From CAVQBP01 sp963848195 (lineage in GTDB: Bacteria > Bacteroidota > Ignavibacteria > Ignavibacteriales > Ignavibacteriaceae), in the NCBI GenBank assembly GCA_963848195.1, contig CAWKCY010000024.1, positions 1 through 64,000 on the forward strand: 64,000 nucleotides of DNA, given 5' to 3'. Each line of letters opens with the position of its first letter. Positions within the stretch are counted from its first letter, which is position 1. The position numbers and the translations under genes were made by a program. Below, one piece after another: positions 1-9,664 of this stretch. A model generated the notes under the pieces. That model was not told where the DNA came from. It made no database searches and saw only the letters and a program-made list of their open reading frames with translations.

Positions 1-775
1 TCCTAAGGAAATAAAAGAAATCAATAATTTTTATGAAGGTTTTAAGAATCAAAAGGATTACCATCGATTTAAAGGTGCCTCGTATATGAAAACATTTAAA
101 ATGTTGTGTCAAAATCCTTTATGAAGCTAATGAAAAGGGTGCGATAAATGTTCGTAAACAATATGAATATGAAGTAAAGAAATCTGATTCTTTATCTCAT
201 AAACATTTATCCACATTTGGATTTCCAGGTGCAACAAAAGGCATGATTGAAAAAGAGATAAAAGAAAAATTTTCAAATACTATATATGCATTGACGACTA
301 CTGCATATTTTTTAAAAATAAAAGTGAAATCATTCGGCTCAACTAAAATAAAACCAACACCAAATAGTAATATTGAGTTTGGGACTGTGGATGTTCATCG
401 TATCATAGAAGATGTAATAAAGGGGGATAATCATTTTTCAATAGGCGATAATATAATATTTTATTATATGCCTTTTTGGAGAAAATATACAAATAAGAAT
501 TTTCAAGAAGGGAAAAGCTATTTTGTTCCTTTGAAATGTTCCGGAGGGAGAGGAAAAAATATGATTGGTTAGCTTTGGTAACATTGGATGATGAACAAAA
601 GTTACCACCCGAAAAATTTGATTACAATTTGAGCTATGGTTGCTTTCAGATAGATAATGATTATTTAATCGACAGTAATAATTATTTCGGATATGGGGAA
701 AAAATATTTTGGACTGATTTTAGTAATAATCTAACGCAACAAATTAATTTGATTTAAATCGTGGTAGGAGGGAAA
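1..775 (+). pseudogene. Broken gene of unknown function
   Basis: Three stretches of coding-like sequence lie end to end in different frames. One runs from the window edge to a TGA near 122. The second is open from about 117 to 572 and includes the run VIKGDNHFSIGDNIIFYY. The third runs from about 560 to 757. Each continues the previous one without a gap, so they read as one gene with frameshifts near 115 and near the A-run at about 556. The gene is cut off on the left by the window. I do not recognise the family. It ends just before the ribosome binding site of the next gene and may have been its upstream partner. The frameshifts could be real decay or assembly indels; similar breaks occur elsewhere in the window. 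Confidence 0.45.
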
Positions 776-3728
776 ATGTTAAATTTTACAATCTTAATTC
801 TGTCTATTTTATTTTTGAAGCTATTTAGTCTATCGTTAGGTTATGCCCAGGAGCCGTTAGAAGATTATTTCTTACAGGGGATATTATATAAGAATAACGA
901 CCCACAAAAGCCATATGTTGGAAACATCGAAATAGGACCCGATGGAGATCACTTTTTCTGGTGATGTTATAACTTGGAATCCTTCTATTTCTTCTAATTT
1001 ACCCATTTATGTTGATTTAGTTACTAATATTCCAGATAAAGCTAATGATGTAATTGAAAGTTCTGATAAATGTCTTGAAGATTTACGAAGTGTTTATGAT
1101 GAATGGGCTTCGGAGTGTGGTTATGTTATAGATTTTAGTGAAGTAAACACTTTAAATCCCATACCAATTGAAATAGAATGGAGTACTAATAATAATTTAT
1201 TTCAAGAAAAAGATGGAGGGGTGCCGGGAGGGGTGACATATTCATCGGTAGATAAAAATGACCAAAAACACTTTTCAGTAAGTAACAGCAATCCTTTAGA
1301 ATCCGGGGTCTCATATAGTGTTATTTTCTTAAATAATTCATCTACAAGAAATTTCAATTGGACAACCTATTTTATCCTCTTCTATCCTGAAACATATGTT
1401 AATTTTTATAATATTTTACTCCACGAATTCGGACATCTAGTTGGGTTAGGGGATAATCCAAAAGATCCTGATTGCATTATGTATCCAAGTCAGCCTGTTG
1501 GAAATATAAGTGAAAAGTCAATAAACAACACTGATGAAGATAATTTATCATGGTATGTAGATATATTGGTTCCAGTATGTGAAACTTGTTCACCTGCAGC
1601 TCCAACAGGTCTTTCTGCAACAATTAGTGGACAAAATGTTGTTTTGACATGGAATCCATATCTTAATGGATTAGGCGCATCACTGCAAATAATAAAGAAT
1701 AATCAAATCTATGGCAGCCCTTTTTCAACATCCCAGACGTCTTTTATTGATAATAATGCTGCTAATTCATTACCTGCAAAATATCAAATAGCAGCCTTTA
1801 ATGGACATGGATACTCTTATTCAAATAGCGTTAATTTAATTGTGGCGCCAAGTACAATAAGTTCAAATACACTATGGACAGGTGTAGTTTATGTAAACTC
1901 AAATGTTAATATTACTGCCACAGGAAATTTGATTATTGGCGCTAGTACAAAAGTAATATTTAATGCCGGGCATAATTATAGTATAATTTGTGAAGGTAAA
2001 TTAAATTCTCAAGGTGTGAATTATGGATCAGTGTTATTCTCATCAAACTCCACAAATCCTGCTGTAAATAATTGGGGAAATATCTTTCTGAGTGGCTCAG
2101 GAGCTTCAGGATCAACGATTGAATATACCAATATCCAGTATGGAAATGGAATTCAAGTAATAAATGTACCTGATTTTGAAATATCAAACTGTAATTTTTT
2201 AAATAATTATGTATCTATTTATTGTGGTGGTTCAATCGGTTCCATATTAAATAATTATTTAAGTAGTAACAGTATTGGGCATTCAATTCAATTAAATCTT
2301 TCAACTGTAACCTGCAATAAAAATAAAATAAAAAAAATTGATTCAGGTGCTAAAAGAGGTCATGGAATTTTATTCGGCGGCGGTTCGCATGGTTCAGCAT
2401 GGCAAAATGATATATATAATGTTGATTGGGGCATCGGTTCAATATGGAGTAGTTCTGTAGATTGTTACAATTCAAATTATTATAATGAACCAAACGATGA
2501 AAGAAATAATAGGATAACTAATTGTAATTATGGAGTAAGAATCTATAATAATAGCTATCCTATATTAGGAAGGCCGATTTCTGTATACGGATATAGTACA
2601 ATTAAAAATAATTCTGTGGATGTTTCTTTAAATACCGATAATATTACAGCTTCTAACTTAGAAGCTTATGAAATTTATTGGAATAATGGAGATTACTCTC
2701 ACGCAATTGTTCAAAAAGGTAATGGTTCTAATATTATCCATGCTCCAGAAGCTACCTCAGATCAATGGCAAAATATTCCTTTTCCCAAAATTCAATCACC
2801 ACCTAATATGAAATCCAATAATGCTATTGCAAGTATTGATGCTAACAGCAATAGCGATAAAGCCTCTAATGTAAGTAAGGAGAGTTCATCGGTTGAAGTA
2901 TTTGATTCTTTATTTACCGGTATAAATTTGCGTCACCAGAAAAAACTTATCGAAGCCAAAGATTATTTTATATCATATCTTTCCAAACATCCGGAAGACC
3001 AAAGAGCATATACAGAATTATATAATTGTGAAGATAAACAGACTATTAAAGAAATACTTACGTTTTTCAAAACTTTACCTAAACAAGCTTCTAAGGAACA
3101 AGGATTGCTCCTCTCCTATTTATATCAAAAGGAAGGTGATATACAATCTGCAAAAAAAATAAATAATGCTTTAATAAAAAAATATCCCAATACGCCTCTT
3201 TCAGCCAGAGCAAATATTGAAAATATGTACATTTTATTATATAGTGAAAACAATCTAAATGATGCCGTAGATATTTTTAAAGATGTTTTGAAAGAAGCCC
3301 AATTATCTACATCAACTGAACTTAAAGATGCAGAATATGCTCTTGAATCCTATGCAAGAATACATGAAAAACCAATTCCAGATTTTGATGCTCTCAAAAA
3401 GGCTCTTTCAAGCGCAATAAATCAAAATGAAGAATTTAGTTTATTGGGTAATTATCCGAATCCCTTTAATCCATCAACTACAATTTCTTATAATTTACCA
3501 AGAACTTCAAATGTCGAAATAATAGTCTACGATATTCTAGGAAATAAAATAAAAAGCTTTAATATTTCTTCACAAAATGCAGGTAAACAACATGTTGTAT
3601 GGAATGGAACTAATGGTAATAATCAACAGGTAGCAAGTGGTATTTACTTATACCATTTTAAGGCTATGTCGTTGGAAGGCAAGAATGAAATATTTGAAAA
3701 AACTGCTAAGTTATTGCTGTTGAAGTAA
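776..3728 (+). CDS. Secreted matrixin-like metalloprotease with beta-helix, TPR and T9SS sorting domain (frameshifted)
   Basis: The start is ATG at 776, preceded by TAGGAGGG. A signal peptide follows (hydrophobic to GYAQ). The frame then breaks between about 935 and 960: the signal peptide is in one frame and the remaining 900-odd residues in another, open from about 942 to 3728, so this is one gene with a +1-type shift near a T-run. The body carries HEFGHLVGLGD near residue 160 of the long frame and a downstream CIMYPS Met-turn, which is the metzincin (matrixin, M10-like) zinc signature. Then come a fibronectin-III-like segment, a right-handed beta-helix-like stretch rich in NN repeats, a TPR-like region and a C-terminal sorting domain with NYPNPFNPSTTISYNLP. 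It should be exported by the type IX system and act outside the cell. From the FnIII-like part on it is nearly the same as the protein at 34810-37595, but the N-terminal domains differ. Confidence 0.8.
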
Positions 3729-3785
3729 AATAAGAATTACTTAGTTAATTATTTAATTAGTATAAAATAATCATAAAGATTAATA

Positions 3786-3812
3786 AAGCTGCCGGTTTTT
3801 ATACCGGCAGCT
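3786..3812. terminator. Bidirectional hairpin terminator
   Basis: AAGCTGCCGGT and ACCGGCAGCTT pair around a short T-rich loop, and a T-rich run follows on either strand. It sits between the convergent T9SS protein gene and the ATPase remnant, so it can end both. The same hairpin occurs at 37642-37668 in the duplicated copy. Confidence 0.8.
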
Positions 3813-3821
3813 TTATTTGTT

Positions 3822-4851
3822 TTATGCAGCTGCATTTATTTTATATGATATAATCCAATCAATTATATTATCCGGCTGCGCTGCGGATAATTGGATAAAC
3901 ATTTCTTCCAGTTCCTGTCTTTTTGTTTTTAGCAGCTTGTGATCCATTTTTGAGATTTCGGTCTGGCTTGTGGTTCCGAATATCTTTTCTATTATTGTGG
4001 CTTTTATCTGTTTATCTGCTTTTGATCTTGCGTCTCCTAAGCCGTTCTTGTCAAATATCCCGGATATGTTTTCTGTCTCTATCTGCTGTCTTAATCTTTT
4101 TTCAAAGTAATCGGAATCATTTCCAGGTGTTAAGTTATTGCTGAAGGTTTCTCCCGATACTTCTCCTATTGGTAATCCTAATATGAAGTTAATTATTGGC
4201 TTAAAGCTTCTGTAAGATGGAAATTCAAATCTTTTTCCGTTTATTGTGTCGCTTCTATCTTTTAATACATATCCTACATTCTTGAACCGGTCTTCCATCT
4301 TTATCAAGTTCTTTCTCCAGCTGCATCCATACGTTAAGATCTGTTTCATATGGGGTCTCTCCTGCAATCTTCATCTTTACACCGCTTTTTACAAATTGTC
4401 CTTTCTGGATTACTTTTCCCTGGTCATCTACTTCATCGTTTTCTTTATCATATTCAAATCCTCCTCTTCCGGTGAATACTATGTTTCCTTCCACTTCCAC
4501 AAATTTATCAGAGAATTCTTCCTGCCAGGCAGGGAGCAAAGCTCCCCAGTCATTTAAGAACATTCTCTCTTTTCGGTTCTTTATTTTATAGTCTTTTACA
4601 TACTGATAGTATATCTTTGTAAGTGAATCGATAAACAGGAAGTCAATTTCCTTCTTAGAAAGGAAATCAAAAGCCTGTATAACGTCTGCAAGTCTTTTTG
4701 TATCCTTTGCAATTGCTTTAATACCGGCTTTCTGGAAAAGTTTAATTAAGAACCTGCTTCCTTTTTCGTTATCAATAATCAAGATAGGTTTAGTTAATTT
4801 GAGTTCTTTATATACACCTATAATAAAATCAGAGGAGGTCCTGCTTTTGCC
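3822..4851 (-). pseudogene. Phage-type P-loop ATPase, C-terminal part (copy 1), split by the RIT element and frameshifted
   Basis: On the minus strand the reading frame enters from the element boundary as GKSRTSSDFIIG, i.e. in the middle of a Walker A motif, and continues through a Walker B-like IDFLFIDSLT. The matching N-terminal 27 codons lie on the other side of the inserted element at 8324-8404. Relative to the second copy (37675-38706) two bases are missing after GRPVQ near 4290, so the protein is also broken into two frames. The family looks like the RecA-like nucleotide-binding ATPases of phages and integrative elements (AAA_24-like); the exact role is not known to me. With its start codon also changed (see 8324-8404) this copy is dead. 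Confidence 0.75.
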
Positions 4852-4852
4852 T

Positions 4853-4872
4853 TTATGGAAAGCTTTCCATAA
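4853..4872. repeat. Perfect palindrome outside the left RIT end
   Basis: TTATGGAAAGCTTTCCATAA is a perfect 20-bp palindrome built from the 10-bp inner end of the RIT terminal repeat and its reverse complement. It lies between the ATPase codons and the left terminal repeat. It is on the ATPase C-terminal side in both copies of the element although the recombinase genes point in opposite directions. It may be a recombinase binding site that stays put when the inner segment flips. Confidence 0.8.
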
Positions 4873-4873
4873 C

Positions 4874-4905
4874 GGAAATTATCGAAAGTTTTTGCTTATG
4901 GAAAG
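4874..4905 (+). repeat. RIT terminal inverted repeat, left (copy 1)
   Basis: A 32-bp repeat starting GGAAATTATCG and ending GCTTATGGAAAG, the exact reverse complement of 8292-8323. Confidence 0.9.
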
Positions 4906-5003
4906 AAAGTGTGATAAATACTTATCATAGTTGAAAATGCCCTTTTATTTCTTGCCATAATATCTCACTATAGATTATCAAAAAATAATCAGTGAGGTAC
5001 CAT

Positions 5004-6245
5004 ATGAAACCAAAACTATCTATCGATGAACTAATAGCCAAAGTGATGGCTGAATTGGAAAGACTGAAATATTCCGGGAACTCGTGTTGTAAATTCCGTA
5101 GCTTTTACAAAAAGTTTAGTGTTTTTGCCAAGGAAAATAATGAAGTTTATTTTTCAGAAGAATTGGGCAGGAGATTCTTAAAAGAAAAGTACAACTGCAT
5201 TATCAACAATTATACTGAGGCTATACCCAAGCGATACAGAGATCTTATTAGAAAAATACGGGTCTTGGGTGATTATCAACTTCATAATGTGATATTCCGA
5301 AAAATTATTAAAAAGCCAGGATTCATAAAACCTCCCCAATTTGAAAAAGAGCTCGCAGCCTACGAAAGAGAATGCGAAAGCAAGGATTATTCTAAAAGAG
5401 GATTACGGACCCGGATGCAGCGTTTGTTTTTTTTTATAGATTATCTTAATAACAGAGGGTTACAGAATGTAAATAGTATTACTCCTCAGATAATATCCGA
5501 TTATGTTAAAGCAATCTATTGGCATCACGAAAAAACTATTTCATCGATATTAACAGCACTTAGAGTATTTCTAAGGTTTCTCTACCTAAATCAATACATA
5601 GATGAAGACCTAAGCTTAAAAGTTCCCCGCCAGAAAAAGTATTATTATCCCCCTGTTCCTTCTGTCTGGAATAAGGAAGATGTAATCAGGATGCTGGAAA
5701 GTATTGACAGAGGAAATCCAACCGGGAAAAGAGATTATGCTATACTGCTACTGGTTACCAAGCTTGGCATAAGGGCAGGCGATATAAAGTCATTGACCTT
5801 ATCCGATTTAAATTGGCAGTTAAAATCCATAGAGATAAGACAGAATAAAACGAAGAATAGTGTCACCTATCCCATTTTGGATGATATAGGCTGGGCATTA
5901 ATTGATTATCTGAAAAACGCTCGTCCAGTAAGTAATTCACCCTTTGTTTTTTTAAGGATGAATGCTCCCTACGAAGAATTTGCAGAAGATTCCGGTTTAC
6001 ATTTTATCATAAGAAAATATATGAGAGCTTCAGGAATTACTGTTCCAAAAGGTCAAAGGCACGGATTCCATTCTCTCCGTCATACACTTGCCAGCACTTT
6101 GCTTGAAAATCAAATACCACTGCATGTAATCTCCGAAATCCTTGGACATATCAATTCCAAATCTACAATGATCTATCTTCATACATCACTTGAAGGATTA
6201 CGGTTATGTGCTCTTGATCCGGAGGAGGTGTTTTACGATGTCTAA
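5004..6245 (+). CDS. Tyrosine recombinase 1 of the RIT trio
   Basis: The product is a DNA strand-exchange enzyme of the phage-integrase/Xer family, about 413 residues from ATG 5004. A GTG at 4992 is in frame, but GTGAGGTACC just upstream of 5004 fits a ribosome binding site for the ATG. The N-terminal half is a SAM-like core-binding domain. The catalytic half shows KLGIRAGD (first Arg), HSLRHTLAS (H-x-x-R) and ILGHINSKSTMIYLHTS (GH and the nucleophilic Tyr). Its 3' end overlaps the next gene by 8 bases, so the trio is translated as one coupled operon. The same gene in copy 2 is broken into pieces, so this is the only intact version in the window. Confidence 0.88.
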   Translation: MKPKLSIDELIAKVMAELERLKYSGNSCCKFRSFYKKFSVFAKENNEVYFSEELGRRFLKEKYNCIINNYTEAIPKRYRDLIRKIRVLGDYQLHNVIFRKIIKKPGFIKPPQFEKELAAYERECESKDYSKRGLRTRMQRLFFFIDYLNNRGLQNVNSITPQIISDYVKAIYWHHEKTISSILTALRVFLRFLYLNQYIDEDLSLKVPRQKKYYYPPVPSVWNKEDVIRMLESIDRGNPTGKRDYAILLLVTKLGIRAGDIKSLTLSDLNWQLKSIEIRQNKTKNSVTYPILDDIGWALIDYLKNARPVSNSPFVFLRMNAPYEEFAEDSGLHFIIRKYMRASGITVPKGQRHGFHSLRHTLASTLLENQIPLHVISEILGHINSKSTMIYLHTSLEGLRLCALDPEEVFYDV

Positions 6246-7215
6246 AGAAATTGTCTATAAAAGTATTTTTGCTGAATTAATCGCCGGATATATTGAGGAA
6301 AATAGGGCGGTGGGTTATAAATTTTTAAAGGCTTCCTCCCTTTTGAAACAATTTGACACTCTGGTCTATAGAGAACAATGGACCGAAATGAAACTATCAA
6401 AGCAATTGGTATTGCTATGGACAAAAAAAAGACCAAATGAAACAGAAAGTAACAGATGCCACAGAATCTCAATAATACGTGGCTTTGCAAAATATTTGGT
6501 ACGGCTAAGTTATGAGGCATATATTTTTCCGCCTGGTACGGTTACTGTTGAGAGATACTCTTATGTTCCTTACATTTTTTCGAAAACGGAACTAAAGAAT
6601 ATTTTTAAGATATGTGACAATTATCCCGCTTCTAATACTTCTCCCAACCGGCATCTAATGCTTCCACTTCTGTTCCGAATGTTATACGGGTGTGGTTTGC
6701 GTATTTCTGAAGCATTAAAATTAAAACTTAATGATGTTGACTTAAAGAAAGGAACTTTATTTATACATGAGGCGAAATTTGGGAAAGAAAGGATTATCCC
6801 AATGGCAGCAACACTTACAGAACGATGTTGTAAGTATACAGATAAAGTCCACAATCTGGAGTCTTGCAATCCCTTCTTTTTCCCTTCTCCCTTCGGTGGG
6901 TATTATGATGAAAGTACTATATATGTTTTGTTTAGAGATATACTCTGGAAGGCCGGGATCTCTCATAGTGGAAAAGGTCCGCGACTACATGATATTAGGC
7001 ATTCGTTCTCCGTCCATTGCTTAAAGAAATGGGTTTTAAATAAAGGTGATCTTACTAGTCTTCTTCCATATCTTTCCGCATATCTCGGTCATGTTGATTT
7101 AAGAGGTACGCAGCATTATCTGAGACTGACTGCTGACTTATATCCGGATATTATTGCTTTGGTGGAGCAGAACTTTTCATTTTTAATACCGGAGGTACCC
7201 AATGAAGCAGACTGA
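6238..7215 (+). CDS. Tyrosine recombinase 2 of the RIT trio
   Basis: A phage-integrase-family recombinase of about 325 residues. The start at ATG 6238 is supported by GGAGG nine bases upstream and gives the sequence MSKEIVYKSIF; a longer upstream frame would run back through recombinase 1. Catalytic landmarks are YGCGLRISEALKL, LHDIRHSFSVHC and YLGHVDLRGTQHYLRLT. It overlaps the preceding stop by 8 bases and the following start by 14 bases. In known RIT elements the three proteins are thought to act together, each with its own position in the synaptic complex; that is family knowledge, not shown here. Confidence 0.88.
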   Translation: MSKEIVYKSIFAELIAGYIEENRAVGYKFLKASSLLKQFDTLVYREQWTEMKLSKQLVLLWTKKRPNETESNRCHRISIIRGFAKYLVRLSYEAYIFPPGTVTVERYSYVPYIFSKTELKNIFKICDNYPASNTSPNRHLMLPLLFRMLYGCGLRISEALKLKLNDVDLKKGTLFIHEAKFGKERIIPMAATLTERCCKYTDKVHNLESCNPFFFPSPFGGYYDESTIYVLFRDILWKAGISHSGKGPRLHDIRHSFSVHCLKKWVLNKGDLTSLLPYLSAYLGHVDLRGTQHYLRLTADLYPDIIALVEQNFSFLIPEVPNEAD

Positions 7216-8224
7216 TTTTGCAAGAATGCTGACTCGCTTTTTATCCGATTATCTTCCGGGACAGCGCAACCTCAGCACCAATACAATAAAATCCTACCGG
7301 GATACATTCAAACAACTCCTAATATTTTTTGATACAGAACTTAAAGTCAAACCAGAACAGCTTACCTTTAATAAAATAAAAGTAAAAACAATTAGAGATT
7401 TTCTGCAATGGATTGAAAAAACACATAACATAAGTATTAATACCCGTAACCAGAGACTTGCAGCAATACACAGTTTCTACAGATATACCCAATCAGAAGA
7501 ACCGGCAATCCTGTTTGAGTGTCAAAAAATTTTAGGTATACCATTTAAGAAGCGAGAAAAAAAGATAATTGAATATCTACCACAAGAAAGTATGAAGTAC
7601 ATTTTAGAGCAGCCGGATACTACCATGAAAAGAGGCCGCCGTGATTTAACAATAATGACCACTCTTTATGATACGGGGGCAAGGGTACAAGAATTAATTG
7701 ACTTAACGACAGGCGATATAAGATTAACAAAACCTGCCACAATATTATTAACGGGCAAAGGAAACAAAAAAAGATGCGTTCCTATTATGGAAAAAACACG
7801 ACTTTTGTTAGAGAGTTACATGAAGGAAAATCGGCTTTGTGAAAACGGAAATCAAGTTCATCCTTTCTTTTTTAATAGTCGAAGACATCCATTTACAAGA
7901 CCCGGTATAACATATATCCTGGGAAAATATTTGAAACAGGCTAAGGAATCCCATTCTGATATTTTTTTCCCTAAATGTCTTCATCCTCATATGATAAGAC
8001 ATACCAAAGCAATGCATTTGCTAGAAGCTGGTGTAAACCTAATATATTTAAGAGATTTATTAGGACATGTAAATGTTACTACAACAGAAATCTATCTTAG
8101 AGCAAATATGGAAGTAAAAAGAAAAGCATTGGAATCTACGTATATGGAGATTGTGAAAAAGGATATACCTGTTTGGCAGGAAGATACAGACCTATTGAAT
8201 TGGCTTCAGGATTTATGCAGTTAA
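7202..8224 (+). CDS. Tyrosine recombinase 3 of the RIT trio
   Basis: A phage-integrase-family recombinase of 340 residues. The ATG at 7202 follows CCGGAGGTACCCA, a good ribosome binding site inside the end of recombinase 2. Motifs are YDTGARVQELIDL, HPHMIRHTKAMHLL and LLGHVNVTTTEIYLRAN, a complete R-H-x-x-R-H-Y set. The product is almost identical to that of 38828-39850 in copy 2. A perfect 17-bp inverted repeat starts four bases after its stop codon. Confidence 0.88.
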   Translation: MKQTDFARMLTRFLSDYLPGQRNLSTNTIKSYRDTFKQLLIFFDTELKVKPEQLTFNKIKVKTIRDFLQWIEKTHNISINTRNQRLAAIHSFYRYTQSEEPAILFECQKILGIPFKKREKKIIEYLPQESMKYILEQPDTTMKRGRRDLTIMTTLYDTGARVQELIDLTTGDIRLTKPATILLTGKGNKKRCVPIMEKTRLLLESYMKENRLCENGNQVHPFFFNSRRHPFTRPGITYILGKYLKQAKESHSDIFFPKCLHPHMIRHTKAMHLLEAGVNLIYLRDLLGHVNVTTTEIYLRANMEVKRKALESTYMEIVKKDIPVWQEDTDLLNWLQDLCS

Positions 8225-8227
8225 ATA

Positions 8228-8301
8228 TTATGGAAAGATTTTCATTAGAAAACGTCTAAACCTTATGTGTTTATGGTGTTTATCTGAAAATCTTTCCATA
8301 A
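8228..8301. repeat. 17-bp perfect inverted repeat inside the right RIT end (copy 1)
   Basis: Arms at 8228-8244 and 8285-8301 (TTATGGAAAGATTTTCA and its complement) enclose a 40-base spacer. The right arm shares 10 bases with the terminal repeat. It may act as a transcription stop for the trio, as extra recombinase sites, or both. Confidence 0.8.
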
Positions 8302-8323
8302 GCAAAAACTTTCGATAATTTCC
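8292..8323 (-). repeat. RIT terminal inverted repeat, right (copy 1)
   Basis: An exact inverted copy of 4874-4905. The ATPase codons resume at 8324. Confidence 0.9.
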
Positions 8324-8404
8324 TGATCCTTGAAATCCGCCAAAACTTGCTTTAATAAAATGGTTCTTTGCTGCTAATTCTGATGCAAAATCATTTAGTT
8401 TTAT
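8324..8404 (-). pseudogene. Phage-type ATPase, N-terminal 27 codons (copy 1)
   Basis: On the minus strand this reads KLNDFASELAAKNHF...FGGFQGS, the first 27 codons of the ATPase and the left half of its Walker A loop. Joined to 4851 it would give GGFQGSGKSRTS. The expected ATG is ATA here (it is ATG in copy 2), so this copy has also lost its start. Confidence 0.75.
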
Positions 8405-8512
8405 TTTCGGACCCTTTCTAAATTTGTTTTAAATAATAGAAGTATTTAAAGAAAAACCTCTGATGATATGAAAAGGTTTTTTCTTTATGTTTGATTATGA
8501 ATACCGGTATAC
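8405..8512. other. Outer edge of the large duplicated block
   Basis: This stretch still matches 42262-42373, including the common run TGAATACCGGTATA near its end. After that the two copies diverge completely. It marks the right boundary of the 6.7-kb duplication in this copy and carries a remnant of the small gene found intact at 42288-42482. Confidence 0.6.
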
Positions 8513-9013
8513 CTTCGCCCTTTGAGTTACATTTGGGAGTTTCTGGGATGTGAAAAAGATAGGAATTTACCCCATAAGTTTTTACCCTCACTTCAAATTA
8601 TCCTGAAAAAATGTATTTTTCAATAGGATTATTGAAATTTTTTTAATTGACAGAATTTCAATTTTTTTAGTTCAAAACTTGAATTGTATCCTATATCTTT
8701 TTAATATTGAATTGTTCATCTTGGAAATTTGACAGGAGTGAGCGGTTTTATAGGGATTGTGCTTAAAAAATTTTCCTATCCAGTTTTCTAAAAGCAGTCT
8801 TTTTGTTGTAAGTACTATCTCTTTAAGAGTACATACTAATCCGATATGTATATAAGGCTACTCAATTCTACTAAAGAGGAATACAAATAAAGTCATGTCT
8901 TCGCAAATAATATTCAAAGGTATTAAAAAATTGAAAATCGAAAGTAGCCTTTAACTTAATTCTCGATGTGAATATTGAACTCCATAGCTATCAAATTTGT
9001 AGAAGTAGCAATT
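8513..9013. other. Intergenic, no gene seen
   Basis: AT-rich sequence between the duplicated block and the RiPP island. I see no supported coding region or RNA gene. Base composition becomes clearly more AT-rich toward the right. Confidence 0.5.
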
Positions 9014-9664
9014 ATGGAAAAAATTTTATTAGTTGATGAAAACAAAATAAATGGATCGGCTTTGAAATTGTATCTAAATAAAATTCTTAAGAAAAAAATT
9101 ATTTTCCTAACCTTAAAAAAAACAAAAGATAAATATAAAATATATGATTATATAATTTTAAATTTATGCTACTACAATTATTCTAGCATTATATCTATTA
9201 TTAACAGTATAGAAGAATATAGACATACAAAATTAATAATAATATCCAATGTTTGTTATAAAAATTTCTGCACATATTTACTTAAGAAATATAATTGCAT
9301 TATTCTTTGTAATTATAATTTTCCTAATTTAAGATATTTTAATAAAAATGAATTAAACATGTATGAAATTAAATGTAATATGAAAAATTTTGATTTAAAT
9401 TTATTAAATCAAAGTAATAAAATAAATTTTTTTTTATTATCTAGACAGGAAAAAAATGTCTTAAAGCTAATAGGGAAAGGGATGACCAGTAATATGATTG
9501 CTAAAATTTTATATATAAGTAAAAGAACGGTTGATTTTCATAGATGCAACTTACTAAAAAAGCTGAATTGTAAGAATAGGGCCGAACTAATTATTTGTGC
9601 AACTTTTTATATCCAATCACTTCATGATGATAGTTTTTTGAACTTAGAGAATTTAAATATATAA
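9014..9664 (+). CDS. LuxR/NarL-type regulator with degenerate receiver domain
   Basis: About 216 residues from ATG 9014 (MEKILLVDENKING). An in-frame TTG at 8975 would add 13 residues but is less likely. The N terminus resembles a response-regulator receiver, with the acidic pair seen as VDE. At the position of the phosphorylated Asp, however, the sequence is IILNLCYY, with Asn in place of Asp. The C terminus is a clear LuxR helix-turn-helix: LSRQEKNVLKLIGKGMTSN, IAKILYISKRTVDFHRCNL. No histidine kinase is nearby. Its position at the left edge of the RiPP island, mirrored by a similar regulator at 25304, suggests it controls the island, perhaps by a phosphorylation-independent mechanism. That link is inference. 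Confidence 0.78.
   Translation: MEKILLVDENKINGSALKLYLNKILKKKIIFLTLKKTKDKYKIYDYIILNLCYYNYSSIISIINSIEEYRHTKLIIISNVCYKNFCTYLLKKYNCIILCNYNFPNLRYFNKNELNMYEIKCNMKNFDLNLLNQSNKINFFLLSRQEKNVLKLIGKGMTSNMIAKILYISKRTVDFHRCNLLKKLNCKNRAELIICATFYIQSLHDDSFLNLENLNI

Larger units (their letters stand above)
4874..8323 (+). mobile_element. RIT-type (recombinase in trio) element, copy 1
   Basis: This is a 3450-bp unit bounded by perfect 32-bp inverted repeats (4874-4905 and 8292-8323) and holding three overlapping tyrosine recombinase genes in the same direction. That is the known layout of RIT elements. It interrupts a minus-strand ATPase gene exactly between the codons of its Walker A motif (GGFQGS before, GKS after). 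All three recombinases look intact here, so this copy could be active. The second copy at 38729-42180 is inserted at the same codon of a related gene but with the genes pointing the other way. Confidence 0.85.

Noticed and set aside
4874..8323. A prophage or ICE integrase module
   Set aside because: Three overlapping tyrosine recombinases between perfect inverted repeats, with no other cargo, fit a RIT element; no phage genes are inside the repeats.
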